Source: Dickeya zeae NCPPB 2538
GTDB taxonomy: Bacteria; Pseudomonadota; Gammaproteobacteria; Enterobacterales; Enterobacteriaceae
Direction of reading: 5' to 3'
DNA: 39,938 nucleotides
NCBI RefSeq assembly: GCF_000406165.1
Contig: NZ_CM001977.1
Span: 248,365 to 288,302, forward strand
In this document: positions 33,014 through 39,938 of the stretch, piece after piece
Position numbering within the stretch: position 1 is the first letter of the stretch
Layout: each line of letters starts with the position of its first letter
Notes under the pieces: model-generated
What the model was told of the DNA's origin: nothing
The model's input: the letters and a program-made list of their open reading frames with translations, nothing else
Databases searched by the model: none
Program-made: the position numbers and the translations under genes

Positions 33014-34087
33014 ATGACTGATCTGAAAAATGATCGCTATTTGCGTGCGCTGTTGCGCCAGCCTGTGGATGTGACTCCGGTATGGATGATGCGTCAGGCA
33101 GGGCGTTACCTGCCTGAGTACCGTGCGACCCGCTCGCAAGCCGGTGATTTTATGTCGCTGTGCAAGAATGCCGAATTGGCCTGTGAAGTGACGTTACAGC
33201 CGCTACGGCGCTACAACCTTGATGCCGCTATCCTGTTTTCCGATATTCTCACTGTGCCGGATGCGATGGGGTTGGGGCTCTATTTTGAAGCGGGGGAAGG
33301 GCCGCGCTTTACCTCACCGGTGACCTGCCATGCCGATGTGAAAAAATTGCCGATACCGGACCCGGAACTTGAACTGGGTTACGTGATGAACGCGGTACGG
33401 ACTATTCGCCGCAATCTGGCTGGCGCGGTCCCGCTAATCGGTTTTTCCGGCAGTCCATGGACGCTGGCGACGTATATGGTTGAAGGCGGTAGCAGCAAAG
33501 CCTTTACCGTCATCAAAAAAATGATGTTTGCCGAGCCGCATACGCTGCATTTACTGCTGGATAAGCTGGCGGATAGCGTCACACTTTACCTGAATGCCCA
33601 GATTCGAGCTGGGGCGCAGGCGGTGATGATTTTTGATACCTGGGGTGGCGCACTCAGTGGCCCGGCTTACCGTGAATTTTCGCTACACTACATGCATAAA
33701 ATTGTCGATGGCTTGCAGCGTGAACATGATGGTCGTCGTGTACCGGTGACGTTGTTTACCAAAGGCGGCGGTCAGTGGCTGGAAGCGATGGCGGATACCG
33801 GTTGTGACGCGTTGGGGCTCGACTGGACGACGGATATTGCCGACGCACGGCGTCGCGTGGGAGACCGGGTTGCGCTACAGGGCAACATGGACCCGTCGAT
33901 GCTGTATGCACCGCCAGCTCGTATTGAGCAGGAGGTCGCCACCATTCTGGCGGGCTTCGGTTCTGGCAATGGCCATGTGTTTAACCTGGGGCATGGTATC
34001 CATCAGGATGTGCCGCCGGAGCATGCCGGTGTTTTCGTTGAAGCGGTACACCGTTTATCCGCACCGTATCATCAGGACATGGCCTGA
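33014..34087 (+). CDS. hemE: Uroporphyrinogen decarboxylase HemE
   Basis: HemE removes the four acetate carboxyls of uroporphyrinogen III to form coproporphyrinogen III in heme synthesis, without cofactor. From ATG 33014 (preceded by AAGGAAAAG) it has 357 aa (E. coli 354). Family signatures include MRQAGRYLPEY at 26-36, with substrate-binding arginines, LFSDILTVPDAMG, IGFSGSPWTLATYM, FDTWGGALS, and NLGHGI near the C-terminus. An in-frame ATG at 32918 would overlap nudC by 41 bases and adds unrelated residues. The stop shares a base with the nfi start (TGATG). Confidence 0.97.
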   Translation: MTDLKNDRYLRALLRQPVDVTPVWMMRQAGRYLPEYRATRSQAGDFMSLCKNAELACEVTLQPLRRYNLDAAILFSDILTVPDAMGLGLYFEAGEGPRFTSPVTCHADVKKLPIPDPELELGYVMNAVRTIRRNLAGAVPLIGFSGSPWTLATYMVEGGSSKAFTVIKKMMFAEPHTLHLLLDKLADSVTLYLNAQIRAGAQAVMIFDTWGGALSGPAYREFSLHYMHKIVDGLQREHDGRRVPVTLFTKGGGQWLEAMADTGCDALGLDWTTDIADARRRVGDRVALQGNMDPSMLYAPPARIEQEVATILAGFGSGNGHVFNLGHGIHQDVPPEHAGVFVEAVHRLSAPYHQDMA

Positions 34088-34761
34088 TGGATATACCCGC
34101 ATTGCGCGCCGAGCAATGTGACAAAGCGGCGTTGGTCGTTCGTCACGATGATGTCCCTTTTGAACAACCAACGCTGATTGCCGGCGCGGATGTCGGTTTT
34201 GAGCAAGAAGGCGCGGTAACCCGTGCCGCGGTGGCGGTGCTGGCTTATCCATCGCTACAACTGGTGGAATACCAGATTGCGCGCATTCCGACGGTGATGC
34301 CTTACATCCCCGGTTTTTTGTCGTTTCGTGAGTATCCAGCGCTGATGGCGGCATGGGAACAATTACAACACCGGCCAGATTTGCTGTTTGTCGATGGACA
34401 TGGCGTGTCTCATCCTCGTCGTCTGGGGGTGGCCAGTCATTTTGGTCTGCTGGTCAACGTGCCGACGATCGGTGTTGCCAAGCGCCGATTGTGCGGGCAG
34501 TTTTCGCCGCTGGCAGACGCAGCAGGCAGTCGGCAGCCATTGCTGGATAAAAATGAGCAGATCGGCTGGGTATGGCGTAGCAAGGTGCGCTGCAACCCGT
34601 TGTTCGTCTCCACCGGTCATCGTGTCGGTATGGACAGCGCGTTGCAGTGGGTTATGCGTTGCATGAGCGGGTATCGTCTGCCGGAGCCGACCCGCTGGGC
34701 GGACGCCGTGGCATCAAACCGTCCGGCGTTTCAACGCTGGCAACGTGAGGCCGGGCTGTAG
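34087..34761 (+). CDS. nfi: Endonuclease V Nfi
   Basis: Endonuclease V nicks DNA one nucleotide 3' of deoxyinosine and other deaminated bases, starting alternative excision repair. The 224-aa protein matches the family in length. Metal-binding catalytic residues are visible as Asp35 (AGADVGF), Glu82 (FREYPAL) and Asp103 (FVDGHG), with MPYIPGFLSF, RRLGVASHFGL, and VAKRRLCG. It starts on the last base of hemE, so translation is coupled. Confidence 0.96.
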   Translation: MDIPALRAEQCDKAALVVRHDDVPFEQPTLIAGADVGFEQEGAVTRAAVAVLAYPSLQLVEYQIARIPTVMPYIPGFLSFREYPALMAAWEQLQHRPDLLFVDGHGVSHPRRLGVASHFGLLVNVPTIGVAKRRLCGQFSPLADAAGSRQPLLDKNEQIGWVWRSKVRCNPLFVSTGHRVGMDSALQWVMRCMSGYRLPEPTRWADAVASNRPAFQRWQREAGL

Positions 34762-34852
34762 GATAATGCCCGACAGTAAACTTTAGGAATTCAGGTATAT
34801 GGCAGAGTGGTGATTTTCGTTACACTGCCGCCCATTATTATTGAGATAAACA

Positions 34853-35443
34853 ATGTTACGTAACCCCATCCATCTGCGTCTGGAAAAACTGGCAAGCTGG
34901 CAGCATGTCACCTTTATGGCCTGCCTTTGTGAACGTATGTACCCCAACTACCATGAGTTCTGCCAGCAGACCGGGTTTGGGGATGCACAACTCTATCGGC
35001 GCATACTGGATTTGGTATGGGAAACGCAGGTCGTTAAAGACGCCAAGGTCAATTTCGACAGCCAGTTAGAAAAACTGGAAGACGCCATCCCCGCGCCGGA
35101 CGATTACGATATTTATGGCGTTTATCCGGCCATTGATGCTTGCGTGGCGCTGAGTGAATTACTGCATTCGCGTCTGAGTGGTGAAACGCTGGAACATGCG
35201 GTGACCATTAGCGAAACGTCGATTCGCACCGTAGCGATGCTGGAAATGACGCAAGCCGGTCGGGAAATGACCGATGAAGAGTTAAAGGAGCTGCCCGCAG
35301 TTGAAGAAGAATGGGATATCCAGTGGGAGATTTTTCGCCTGCTGGCCGACTGCGAAGAACGCGATATTGAGCTGATAAAAGGACTGCGCGCTGACCTGCG
35401 TGAAGCCGGAGTCAGCAACATTGGGATAAATTTGTATCAATAA
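34853..35443 (+). CDS. yjaG: DUF416 family protein YjaG
   Basis: This 196-aa acidic protein has sequence and length of E. coli YjaG (DUF416): LRLEKLASWQHVTFMACLCE at the start, ERMYPNYHEFCQQTGFGD, and the C-terminal DIELIKGLRADLREAGVSNIG. The structure is expected to be all-helical and cytoplasmic. No enzymatic motifs are seen, and the function of the family is unknown to me. The ATG at 34853 has weak upstream pairing. The same gene sits between nfi and hupA in E. coli. Confidence 0.92.
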   Translation: MLRNPIHLRLEKLASWQHVTFMACLCERMYPNYHEFCQQTGFGDAQLYRRILDLVWETQVVKDAKVNFDSQLEKLEDAIPAPDDYDIYGVYPAIDACVALSELLHSRLSGETLEHAVTISETSIRTVAMLEMTQAGREMTDEELKELPAVEEEWDIQWEIFRLLADCEERDIELIKGLRADLREAGVSNIGINLYQ

Positions 35444-35462
35444 CGCGATAAAACGTGATTTA

Positions 35463-35483
35463 AGGCCTGAAATGGCCTGTCTT
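35463..35483 (+). terminator. Weak terminator after yjaG
   Basis: AGGCC (35463-35467) pairs with GGCCT (35474-35478), followed by GTCTTT. The stem is short, so termination is likely partial. It lies 20 bases after the yjaG stop. Confidence 0.4.
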
Positions 35484-35571
35484 TAGGCTTCACATCCGCA
35501 CCCTGTCTGGTCTACATTTGGGGGGCGTAATAAAAGTGGCTGTCGGTGCGTGTATGCAGGAGAGTGCTGTT

Positions 35572-35610
35572 ATGGCATTTCCGTCGCACTCGATGCTTAG
35601 CAAGCGATAA
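35572..35610 (+). CDS. Possible 12-codon upstream ORF in the hupA leader
   Basis: An ATG at 35572 preceded by CAGGAGA (about 7-9 bases upstream, a strong Shine-Dalgarno) opens a 12-codon frame, MAFPSHSMLSKR, that stops at 35610. The hupA ATG is 21 bases further on with its own AAGGA. A leader peptide could couple to hupA translation. It is too short to judge by composition; conservation would decide. Confidence 0.3.
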   Translation: MAFPSHSMLSKR

Positions 35611-35630
35611 ACACACTGTAAGGATAACTT

Positions 35631-35903
35631 ATGAATAAGACTCAACTGATTGATGTAATTGCTGACAAAGCTGACCTTTCCAAGACCCAGGCTAAAGCTG
35701 CTCTGGAAGCTACCCTGGCAGCGATTACTGAGTCTCTGAAAGAAGGTGATGCAGTACAATTAGTTGGTTTTGGTACTTTTAAAGTCAATCATCGTAATGA
35801 GCGCACTGGCCGCAACCCGCAGACTGGTAAAGAAATCAAAATCGCTGCCGCTAATGTGCCCGCGTTTGTATCTGGTAAGGCATTGAAAGACGCTGTTAAA
35901 TAA
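35631..35903 (+). CDS. hupA: DNA-binding protein HU-alpha
   Basis: HU-alpha is a major nucleoid protein that bends and compacts DNA as homodimer or heterodimer with HU-beta. The 90-aa protein is very close to E. coli HupA: MNKTQLIDVIADKADLSKTQ at the dimerisation helices, GFGTFKVNHRNERTGRNPQT in the DNA-gripping arm, and PAFVSGKALKDAVK at the C-terminus. The ribosome binding site AAGGA lies 8 bases before the ATG. Position after yjaG identifies it as hupA rather than hupB. Codon use is strongly biased, as for abundant proteins. Confidence 0.98.
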   Translation: MNKTQLIDVIADKADLSKTQAKAALEATLAAITESLKEGDAVQLVGFGTFKVNHRNERTGRNPQTGKEIKIAAANVPAFVSGKALKDAVK

Positions 35904-35930
35904 GCGCATGCTGATACAAGGTTTAAGCAG

Positions 35931-35957
35931 AGGGGCGATTTCGCCCCTTTTGCTTTT
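35931..35957 (+). terminator. hupA terminator
   Basis: AGGGGCGA (35931-35938) / TCGCCCCT (35941-35948), a perfect 8-bp GC-rich stem with a tight TT loop, is followed by TTTGCTTTT. It lies 28 bases past the hupA stop and just before yjaH. Confidence 0.92.
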
Positions 35958-35970
35958 CTTCAGACGATAT

Positions 35971-36618
35971 ATGCGGGTGGTTGTTCCGGTGCTGGTGTGC
36001 TGGCTTACCGCCTGTAGTTCTCATTCGCCGACGCCTGCCGTGTTTGCCAGTGGTTATCTGGCCGATCGCGGTGTAGTCAGGTTATGGCGCAAGGACGACA
36101 CGCCACAACATCTCACCACGCTGGTGACGGTATTCAGTTCGTTGCAAGGCAACGATGTCAAAACAACCCTGTATCGCTTCCAGCAGGGCGTATTGCGCGA
36201 GGTACAGCAGACGGCCACGTTGCCCTCACAGGGTGAAGTCAGGCTGCGTTTTGATCAGTCTGGAAATGTGAGCTTTATGCAGCGCCAGTTGCCGGACCGA
36301 CGGGAATCCCTGTCGGAAGACGATATCGCGTTGTATCAGTTCGATGCCCGACGTTTGCTGGAACTCAGCGATTCGCTGCGTACAGGTAAGGTGTCACTGA
36401 TGCAAGGGCACTGGAAGGCAGGTCAGGTGACCACATGCGATGGAAAAACGGTACGCCCCGATTTTGATCGCGCTTCACTGGCCTGGATTGCTCAACAGAA
36501 CGAACATGCTGGTGGACCACTTGGCATCGCCTGGCTGGAGTCGCCGGAAGGTACGCAATTGTTGCAGGTAGCCGAAGCCGATTTTTGTCGCTGGGAGCCG
36601 ACCGCTGAAACGTGGTAG
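35971..36618 (+). CDS. yjaH: Lipoprotein YjaH (DUF1481)
   Basis: A 215-aa probable lipoprotein. From ATG 35971 the N-terminus MRVVVPVLVCWLTAC has a signal peptide with lipobox LTAC, lipidated Cys15. The next residues SSHS contain no Asp at +2, suggesting outer-membrane sorting. An upstream in-frame ATG at 35908 would place the start before the hupA terminator and lengthen the signal abnormally. The C-terminal part (TTCDGKTVRPDFD, SPEGTQLLQVAEADFCRWEP) recalls E. coli YjaH, found in the same position after hupA. Function is unknown. No strong ribosome binding site is seen. Confidence 0.82.
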   Translation: MRVVVPVLVCWLTACSSHSPTPAVFASGYLADRGVVRLWRKDDTPQHLTTLVTVFSSLQGNDVKTTLYRFQQGVLREVQQTATLPSQGEVRLRFDQSGNVSFMQRQLPDRRESLSEDDIALYQFDARRLLELSDSLRTGKVSLMQGHWKAGQVTTCDGKTVRPDFDRASLAWIAQQNEHAGGPLGIAWLESPEGTQLLQVAEADFCRWEPTAETW

Positions 36619-36669
36619 TTAACCCGGTAGTCAGGGAATGCTGGCTCAGGGAAGAGCGGGTGCGATAAA

Positions 36670-36697
36670 GCAAAAAATAAGGGGCCGCAGCCCCTTG
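36670..36697 (-). terminator. purHD operon terminator
   Basis: Read on the minus strand, AAGGGGC / GCCCCTT (36679-36685 with 36690-36696) forms a 7-bp GC-rich stem with a 4-nt loop, followed by a T-rich run (TATTTTTTG). It lies about 20 bases after purD and can end transcription toward yjaH. Confidence 0.88.
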
Positions 36698-36717
36698 TTA
36701 ACGCGGAATACGGGTCG

Positions 36718-38007
36718 TCAGGCTTTCTGTTCGCGAGCGATGGCACGATAGCCGATATCGCTGCGGCAGAAGCTGCCTTCCCAATGGATGGGTTTAGCCA
36801 GTTCGTAAGCGCGTTGCTGCGCATCAGCAACGCTATGGCCCAGCGCTGTCACGCACAACACGCGTCCGCCGTTAGTCACCACATCGTCGCCATTAAGCCG
36901 GGTACCGGCATGGAACACTTTTCCGTCGGTTGCTTCCTGGGTTGGCAGGCCGGAAATGACGTCACCGGTGCGGTAATCTCCCGGATAGCCGCCAGCGGCC
37001 AACACCACACCCAGTGATGGACGGGCATCCCAGTCTGAGGTTTTCTCATCCAGTTTGCCGTCGCACGCCGCCAGACAGAGTTCCACCAGATCGGATTTCA
37101 GACGCAGCATGATAGGTTGCGTTTCCGGGTCACCGAAACGGCAGTTGAATTCGATCACCTTCGGTTGGCCGTCTGCGGAAATCATCAGGCCCGCGTACAA
37201 GAACCCGGTATACACATTGCCTTCGGCCGCCATGCCGCGCACGGTTGGCCAAATAATCTGATCCATGACCCGCTGATGGACGTCATCTGTCACCACCGGT
37301 GCCGGTGAGTAAGCGCCCATGCCACCGGTGTTAGGGCCGGAATCCTGGTCACCTACACGTTTGTGATCCTGGCTGGTCGCCATCGGCAGAACATGTTCGC
37401 CATCCACCATGACGATGAAGCTGGCTTCTTCGCCATCAAGAAACTCTTCGACCACGATACGGTGACCGGCATCGCCAAACGCATTACCCGCCAACATATC
37501 GGTGGCCGCGTTTTCCGCTTCTTCCAGCGTCATGGCAACAATGACACCTTTACCCGCGGCCAGACCGTCTGCTTTGATAACAATCGGTGCACCTTTGCGA
37601 CGGATATACTCCAGCGCCGGTTCAATCTCGGTGAAATTTTGGTATTCCGCGGTTGGAATATGCTGGCGAGCCAGAAAGTCCTTGGTAAAGGCTTTGGAAC
37701 CTTCCAACTGGGCTGCCGCCTGCGTTGGGCCGAAAATCTTCAGGCCGGCTGCGCGGAATGCGTCGACGACACCGATGACCAGCGGCGCTTCCGGGCCAAC
37801 GATAGTCAGGCCAATCGCGTTCTGGCGAGCGAAATCCAGCAGTGCCGGGATGTCTGTCGCGGCGATATTCACGTTTTCCAGCGCGGGTTCCAGAGCAGTC
37901 CCTGCATTACCTGGTGCCACATAGACTTTATCAGCCAACGGAGAATGGGCCGCTTTCCAGGCCAGTGCGTGTTCGCGACCGCCATTACCAATAATCAAAA
38001 TATTCAT
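36718..38007 (-). CDS. purD: Phosphoribosylamine-glycine ligase PurD
   Basis: PurD joins glycine to phosphoribosylamine with ATP, giving GAR, the second step of purine synthesis. The 429-aa length equals E. coli PurD. The N-terminal MNILIIGNGGREHALAWK is followed by an ATP-grasp core: VIKADGLAAGKGVIVA near 150, EASFIVMVDGEHV, DQDSGPNTGGMGAYSP, and EFNCRFGDPETQ. All expected blocks are present. It follows purH in the same direction with a 15-nt gap. Confidence 0.97.
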   Translation of the reverse strand: MNILIIGNGGREHALAWKAAHSPLADKVYVAPGNAGTALEPALENVNIAATDIPALLDFARQNAIGLTIVGPEAPLVIGVVDAFRAAGLKIFGPTQAAAQLEGSKAFTKDFLARQHIPTAEYQNFTEIEPALEYIRRKGAPIVIKADGLAAGKGVIVAMTLEEAENAATDMLAGNAFGDAGHRIVVEEFLDGEEASFIVMVDGEHVLPMATSQDHKRVGDQDSGPNTGGMGAYSPAPVVTDDVHQRVMDQIIWPTVRGMAAEGNVYTGFLYAGLMISADGQPKVIEFNCRFGDPETQPIMLRLKSDLVELCLAACDGKLDEKTSDWDARPSLGVVLAAGGYPGDYRTGDVISGLPTQEATDGKVFHAGTRLNGDDVVTNGGRVLCVTALGHSVADAQQRAYELAKPIHWEGSFCRSDIGYRAIAREQKA

Positions 38008-38022
38008 TGTTGTAGCCCCGGA

Positions 38023-39612
38023 TTAATGACGGAAGTGACGCATGTCGGTAAACAGCATCGCAATGCCGTGCTCGTTAGCCGCAGCGATGACTTCGTCATC
38101 ACGAATGGAACCACCAGGCTGAATCACACACGTGATACCAACGGCAGCAGCGGCATCGATGCCATCACGGAACGGGAAGAACGCGTCGGATGCCATCACG
38201 GAACCTTTCACTTCCAGCCCTTCGTCACTGGCTTTGATACCTGCAATCTTGGCCGAGTAAACACGGCTCATTTGACCGGCACCGATACCGATAGTCATGT
38301 TATCGCGAGCATACACAATGGCGTTGGATTTAACGAATTTCGCCACTTTCCAGCAGAACAAAGCATCACGCAGTTCGGTCTGCGTTGGCTGGCGTTCGGT
38401 GACTACGCGCAGTTGAGCGGCGTCTACCATACCTAAATCGCGATCCTGCACCAACAGGCCACCGTTGACGCGTTTAAAATCCAGTCCAGAAACACGTTGT
38501 TGCCACTGGCCGCAGATCAATACACGAACGTTCTGCTTGGCGGCGGTAACCTTCAGCGCAGCATCGCTGGCTGCAGGAGCAATAATCACTTCTACAAACT
38601 GACGACTGATAATGGCTTGCGCGGTGGCTTCATCCAATTCGCGGTTAAACGCGATGATCCCACCGAACGCCGATGTTGGGTCGGTTTTGTAGGCGCGTTC
38701 ATAAGCGTCCAGAATCGAATCACCGATTGCCACGCCGCAGGGGTTGGCATGCTTAACGATAACGCAGGCGGGTTCGGCAAATTCTTTCACGCATTCCAGT
38801 GCGGCATCGGTATCCGCGATGTTGTTGTAGGAAAGCGCTTTACCCTGTACTTGTTGCGCGGTAGCCACCGATGCCTCAGAGACATGCTCTTCTATATAGA
38901 AGGCGGCTTGCTGGTGGCTGTTTTCACCGTAACGCATATCCTGCTTTTTAATAAAGTTCAGGTTTAGCGTGCGAGGGAAACGACCAGCAGGCTGGGTGGT
39001 GTCGCCATGATAGGCCGGAACCTTGCTGCCAAAATAGTTGGCGATCATGCTGTCATAAGCGGCGGTATGTTCGAATGCCTTGATAGCCAGATCAAAACGG
39101 GTTTCGTAAGTCAGAGAACCGTCGTTGGCATCCATCTCCTCGATGATTGCCGTGTAGTCGCTGCTTTTGACGACAATCGCCACGTCATTATGGTTCTTGG
39201 CGGCGGAGCGCACCATGGTCGGGCCGCCGATATCAATATTTTCCACAGCGTCTTCCAGCGTACAGTCGGCTTTAGCGACGGTCTGGGCAAATGGGTAAAG
39301 ATTGACGACCACCATATCGATTGGCTGGATATGATGCTGAGCCATAACAGCATCATCCTGACCGCGACGGCCCAGAATACCGCCATGCACTTTGGGGTGC
39401 AGAGTTTTGACGCGTCCGTCCATCATTTCCGGAAAGCCTGTGTAATCGGAAACCTCTGTTACCGGCAGACCCGCGTTGGCCAGCAGACGCGCTGTACCCC
39501 CGGTAGAGAGCAGTTCAATGCCACGCTGTGACAAAGACTGGGCAAATTCAACGATACCGGCTTTATCAGATACGCTGAGCAAAGCACGACGGATAGGACG
39601 ACGTTGTTGCAT
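38023..39612 (-). CDS. purH: Bifunctional AICAR transformylase / IMP cyclohydrolase PurH
   Basis: PurH catalyses the last two steps of IMP synthesis: formylation of AICAR from 10-formyl-THF, then ring closure. The 529-aa length equals E. coli PurH. The N-terminal IMP cyclohydrolase (MGS-like) domain spans about 1-150 (RALLSVSDKAGIVEFAQ, STGGTARLL, GRVKTLHPKVHGGIL). The C-terminal transformylase domain contains MRYGENSHQQAAFY, VKHANPCGVAIG, SAFGGIIAFN, KSNAIVYARDNMTIGIGAGQ, and SDAFFPFRDGID. First gene of purHD. AGGGGA lies about 11 bases before the ATG. Confidence 0.97.
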   Translation of the reverse strand: MQQRRPIRRALLSVSDKAGIVEFAQSLSQRGIELLSTGGTARLLANAGLPVTEVSDYTGFPEMMDGRVKTLHPKVHGGILGRRGQDDAVMAQHHIQPIDMVVVNLYPFAQTVAKADCTLEDAVENIDIGGPTMVRSAAKNHNDVAIVVKSSDYTAIIEEMDANDGSLTYETRFDLAIKAFEHTAAYDSMIANYFGSKVPAYHGDTTQPAGRFPRTLNLNFIKKQDMRYGENSHQQAAFYIEEHVSEASVATAQQVQGKALSYNNIADTDAALECVKEFAEPACVIVKHANPCGVAIGDSILDAYERAYKTDPTSAFGGIIAFNRELDEATAQAIISRQFVEVIIAPAASDAALKVTAAKQNVRVLICGQWQQRVSGLDFKRVNGGLLVQDRDLGMVDAAQLRVVTERQPTQTELRDALFCWKVAKFVKSNAIVYARDNMTIGIGAGQMSRVYSAKIAGIKASDEGLEVKGSVMASDAFFPFRDGIDAAAAVGITCVIQPGGSIRDDEVIAAANEHGIAMLFTDMRHFRH

Positions 39613-39763
39613 GATGGTTTGATCCCCTGACTAGGTTCTTACTTTAAAGAGCGTTACGTGAATCGTTACGTGAATAGTGACAGTCATATAAAGAAAAATA
39701 CGGATTGAGTCGCCAATATTCAGCTAACGCACCCACGAATATGTGTCATTCATCAGGGGAGGA
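39613..39763 (-). other. purHD leader and spacer
   Basis: About 150 untranslated bases lie between the purH promoter and its start. No hairpin with a U-tract was seen. An 11-base word (CGTTACGTGAA) is repeated directly at 39652-39662 and 39664-39674. The whole gap from purH to the window end is 326 bases and holds only control elements. Confidence 0.5.
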
Positions 39764-39785
39764 ATTGTAGCGAAAACGTTTGCGT
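39764..39785 (-). promoter_or_regulatory. purHD promoter with PurR operator
   Basis: Read on the minus strand, ACGCAAACGTTTTCGC (39770-39785) matches the PurR consensus ACGCAAACGTTTTCGT in 15 of 16 positions. It is followed directly by the -10 box TACAAT (39764-39769). The operator fills the spacer, so PurR with hypoxanthine or guanine should block RNA polymerase. The -35 region is poor. Confidence 0.93.
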
Positions 39786-39817
39786 GATGCTCGCCAAATT
39801 TCAAAAAATGCCAGGGT

Positions 39818-39826
39818 TGTGGATAA
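39818..39826 (-). promoter_or_regulatory. Perfect DnaA box
   Basis: TTATCCACA on the minus strand matches the strongest DnaA box (R1 type) exactly. It lies between the purH promoter and the rrn P1 promoter, about 77 bases upstream of the rrn -35. One 9-mer can occur by chance, but location in a shared control region makes it plausible as a DnaA regulatory or titration site. Confidence 0.55.
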
Positions 39827-39876
39827 CTCTGTGCAAAATAAGGTATAAGCTGGCCTTTTGCTGTGGAATGCAGCGA

Positions 39877-39938
39877 ACGCGCGATTTAATCAAAAATACC
39901 GGTTGCGGTCGGCGAGGAACGCCCTATAATGCGACCCC
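39877..39938 (+). promoter_or_regulatory. rRNA operon P1 promoter at the window edge
   Basis: A -35 TTGCGG (39903-39908), a 16-bp spacer and a perfect -10 TATAAT (39925-39930) are followed by a GC-rich discriminator gcgacccc. Upstream, ATTTAATCAAAAATA (about 39882-39896) fits an UP element. The 16-bp spacer, GC-rich discriminator and UP element are the marks of an E. coli-type rrn P1. In E. coli the operon after purH is rrnE. The 16S gene should begin a few hundred bases beyond the window. Confidence 0.9.

Overview
The window is chromosomal DNA of an enterobacterium in the order Enterobacterales. Gene order and protein sequences follow the classic Escherichia coli segment between two rRNA operons: murB-birA-coaA, four tRNAs, tufB-secE-nusG, rplKAJL-rpoBC, thiCEFSGH, nudC-hemE-nfi-yjaG-hupA-yjaH, purHD. 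Many proteins have E. coli length (RpoB 1342 aa, RpoC 1407, SecE 127, CoaA 316, NudC 257, HupA 90) but clear sequence divergence, and a non-E. coli block is present. This looks to me like a soft-rot Pectobacteriaceae genome (Dickeya-like). That genus call is from memory and unverified.

Layout. Bases 1-193 are unassigned DNA upstream of murB. murB and birA (194-2187) are coupled and face coaA (minus strand) across a shared terminator. A 600-base spacer ends in a stringent-type promoter for thrU-tyrU-glyT-thrT and tufB. Then come secE-nusG, rplK-rplA, and rplJ-rplL-rpoB-rpoC. The expected control elements are visible: an L1 target, the L10 leader, the rplL-rpoB attenuator, an RNase III stem and the rpoC terminator.

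The accessory block lies between rpoC and thiH (about 18.0-26.15 kb). It holds a 77-bp tandem stem-loop repeat and an exported DUF1176 protein. Next are two small DUF1127 genes (59 and 52 aa, minus strand), divergent from a MocR-type regulator resembling E. coli YjiR; nine copies of an ATACAGAT-like word lie upstream of these genes. Last is a periplasmic molybdoenzyme / membrane cytochrome b / DUF5666 operon, divergent from an OmpR-type regulator and histidine kinase, with a perfect 22-bp palindrome between them. That last module parallels the E. coli HprRS-MsrPQ arrangement but appears to use different redox proteins.

The thiamin operon thiC-E-F-S-G-H (minus strand) has a TPP riboswitch leader and nearly every junction overlaps or is 1 nt apart. 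Rightward, nudC, hemE, nfi, yjaG, hupA and yjaH are on the plus strand. purH-purD are on the minus strand under a textbook PurR box. The window ends exactly at a strong rrn P1 promoter, so a 16S gene is expected immediately outside. The window is therefore mostly core information-processing and cofactor genes, with one regulatory/redox accessory block that deserves attention.
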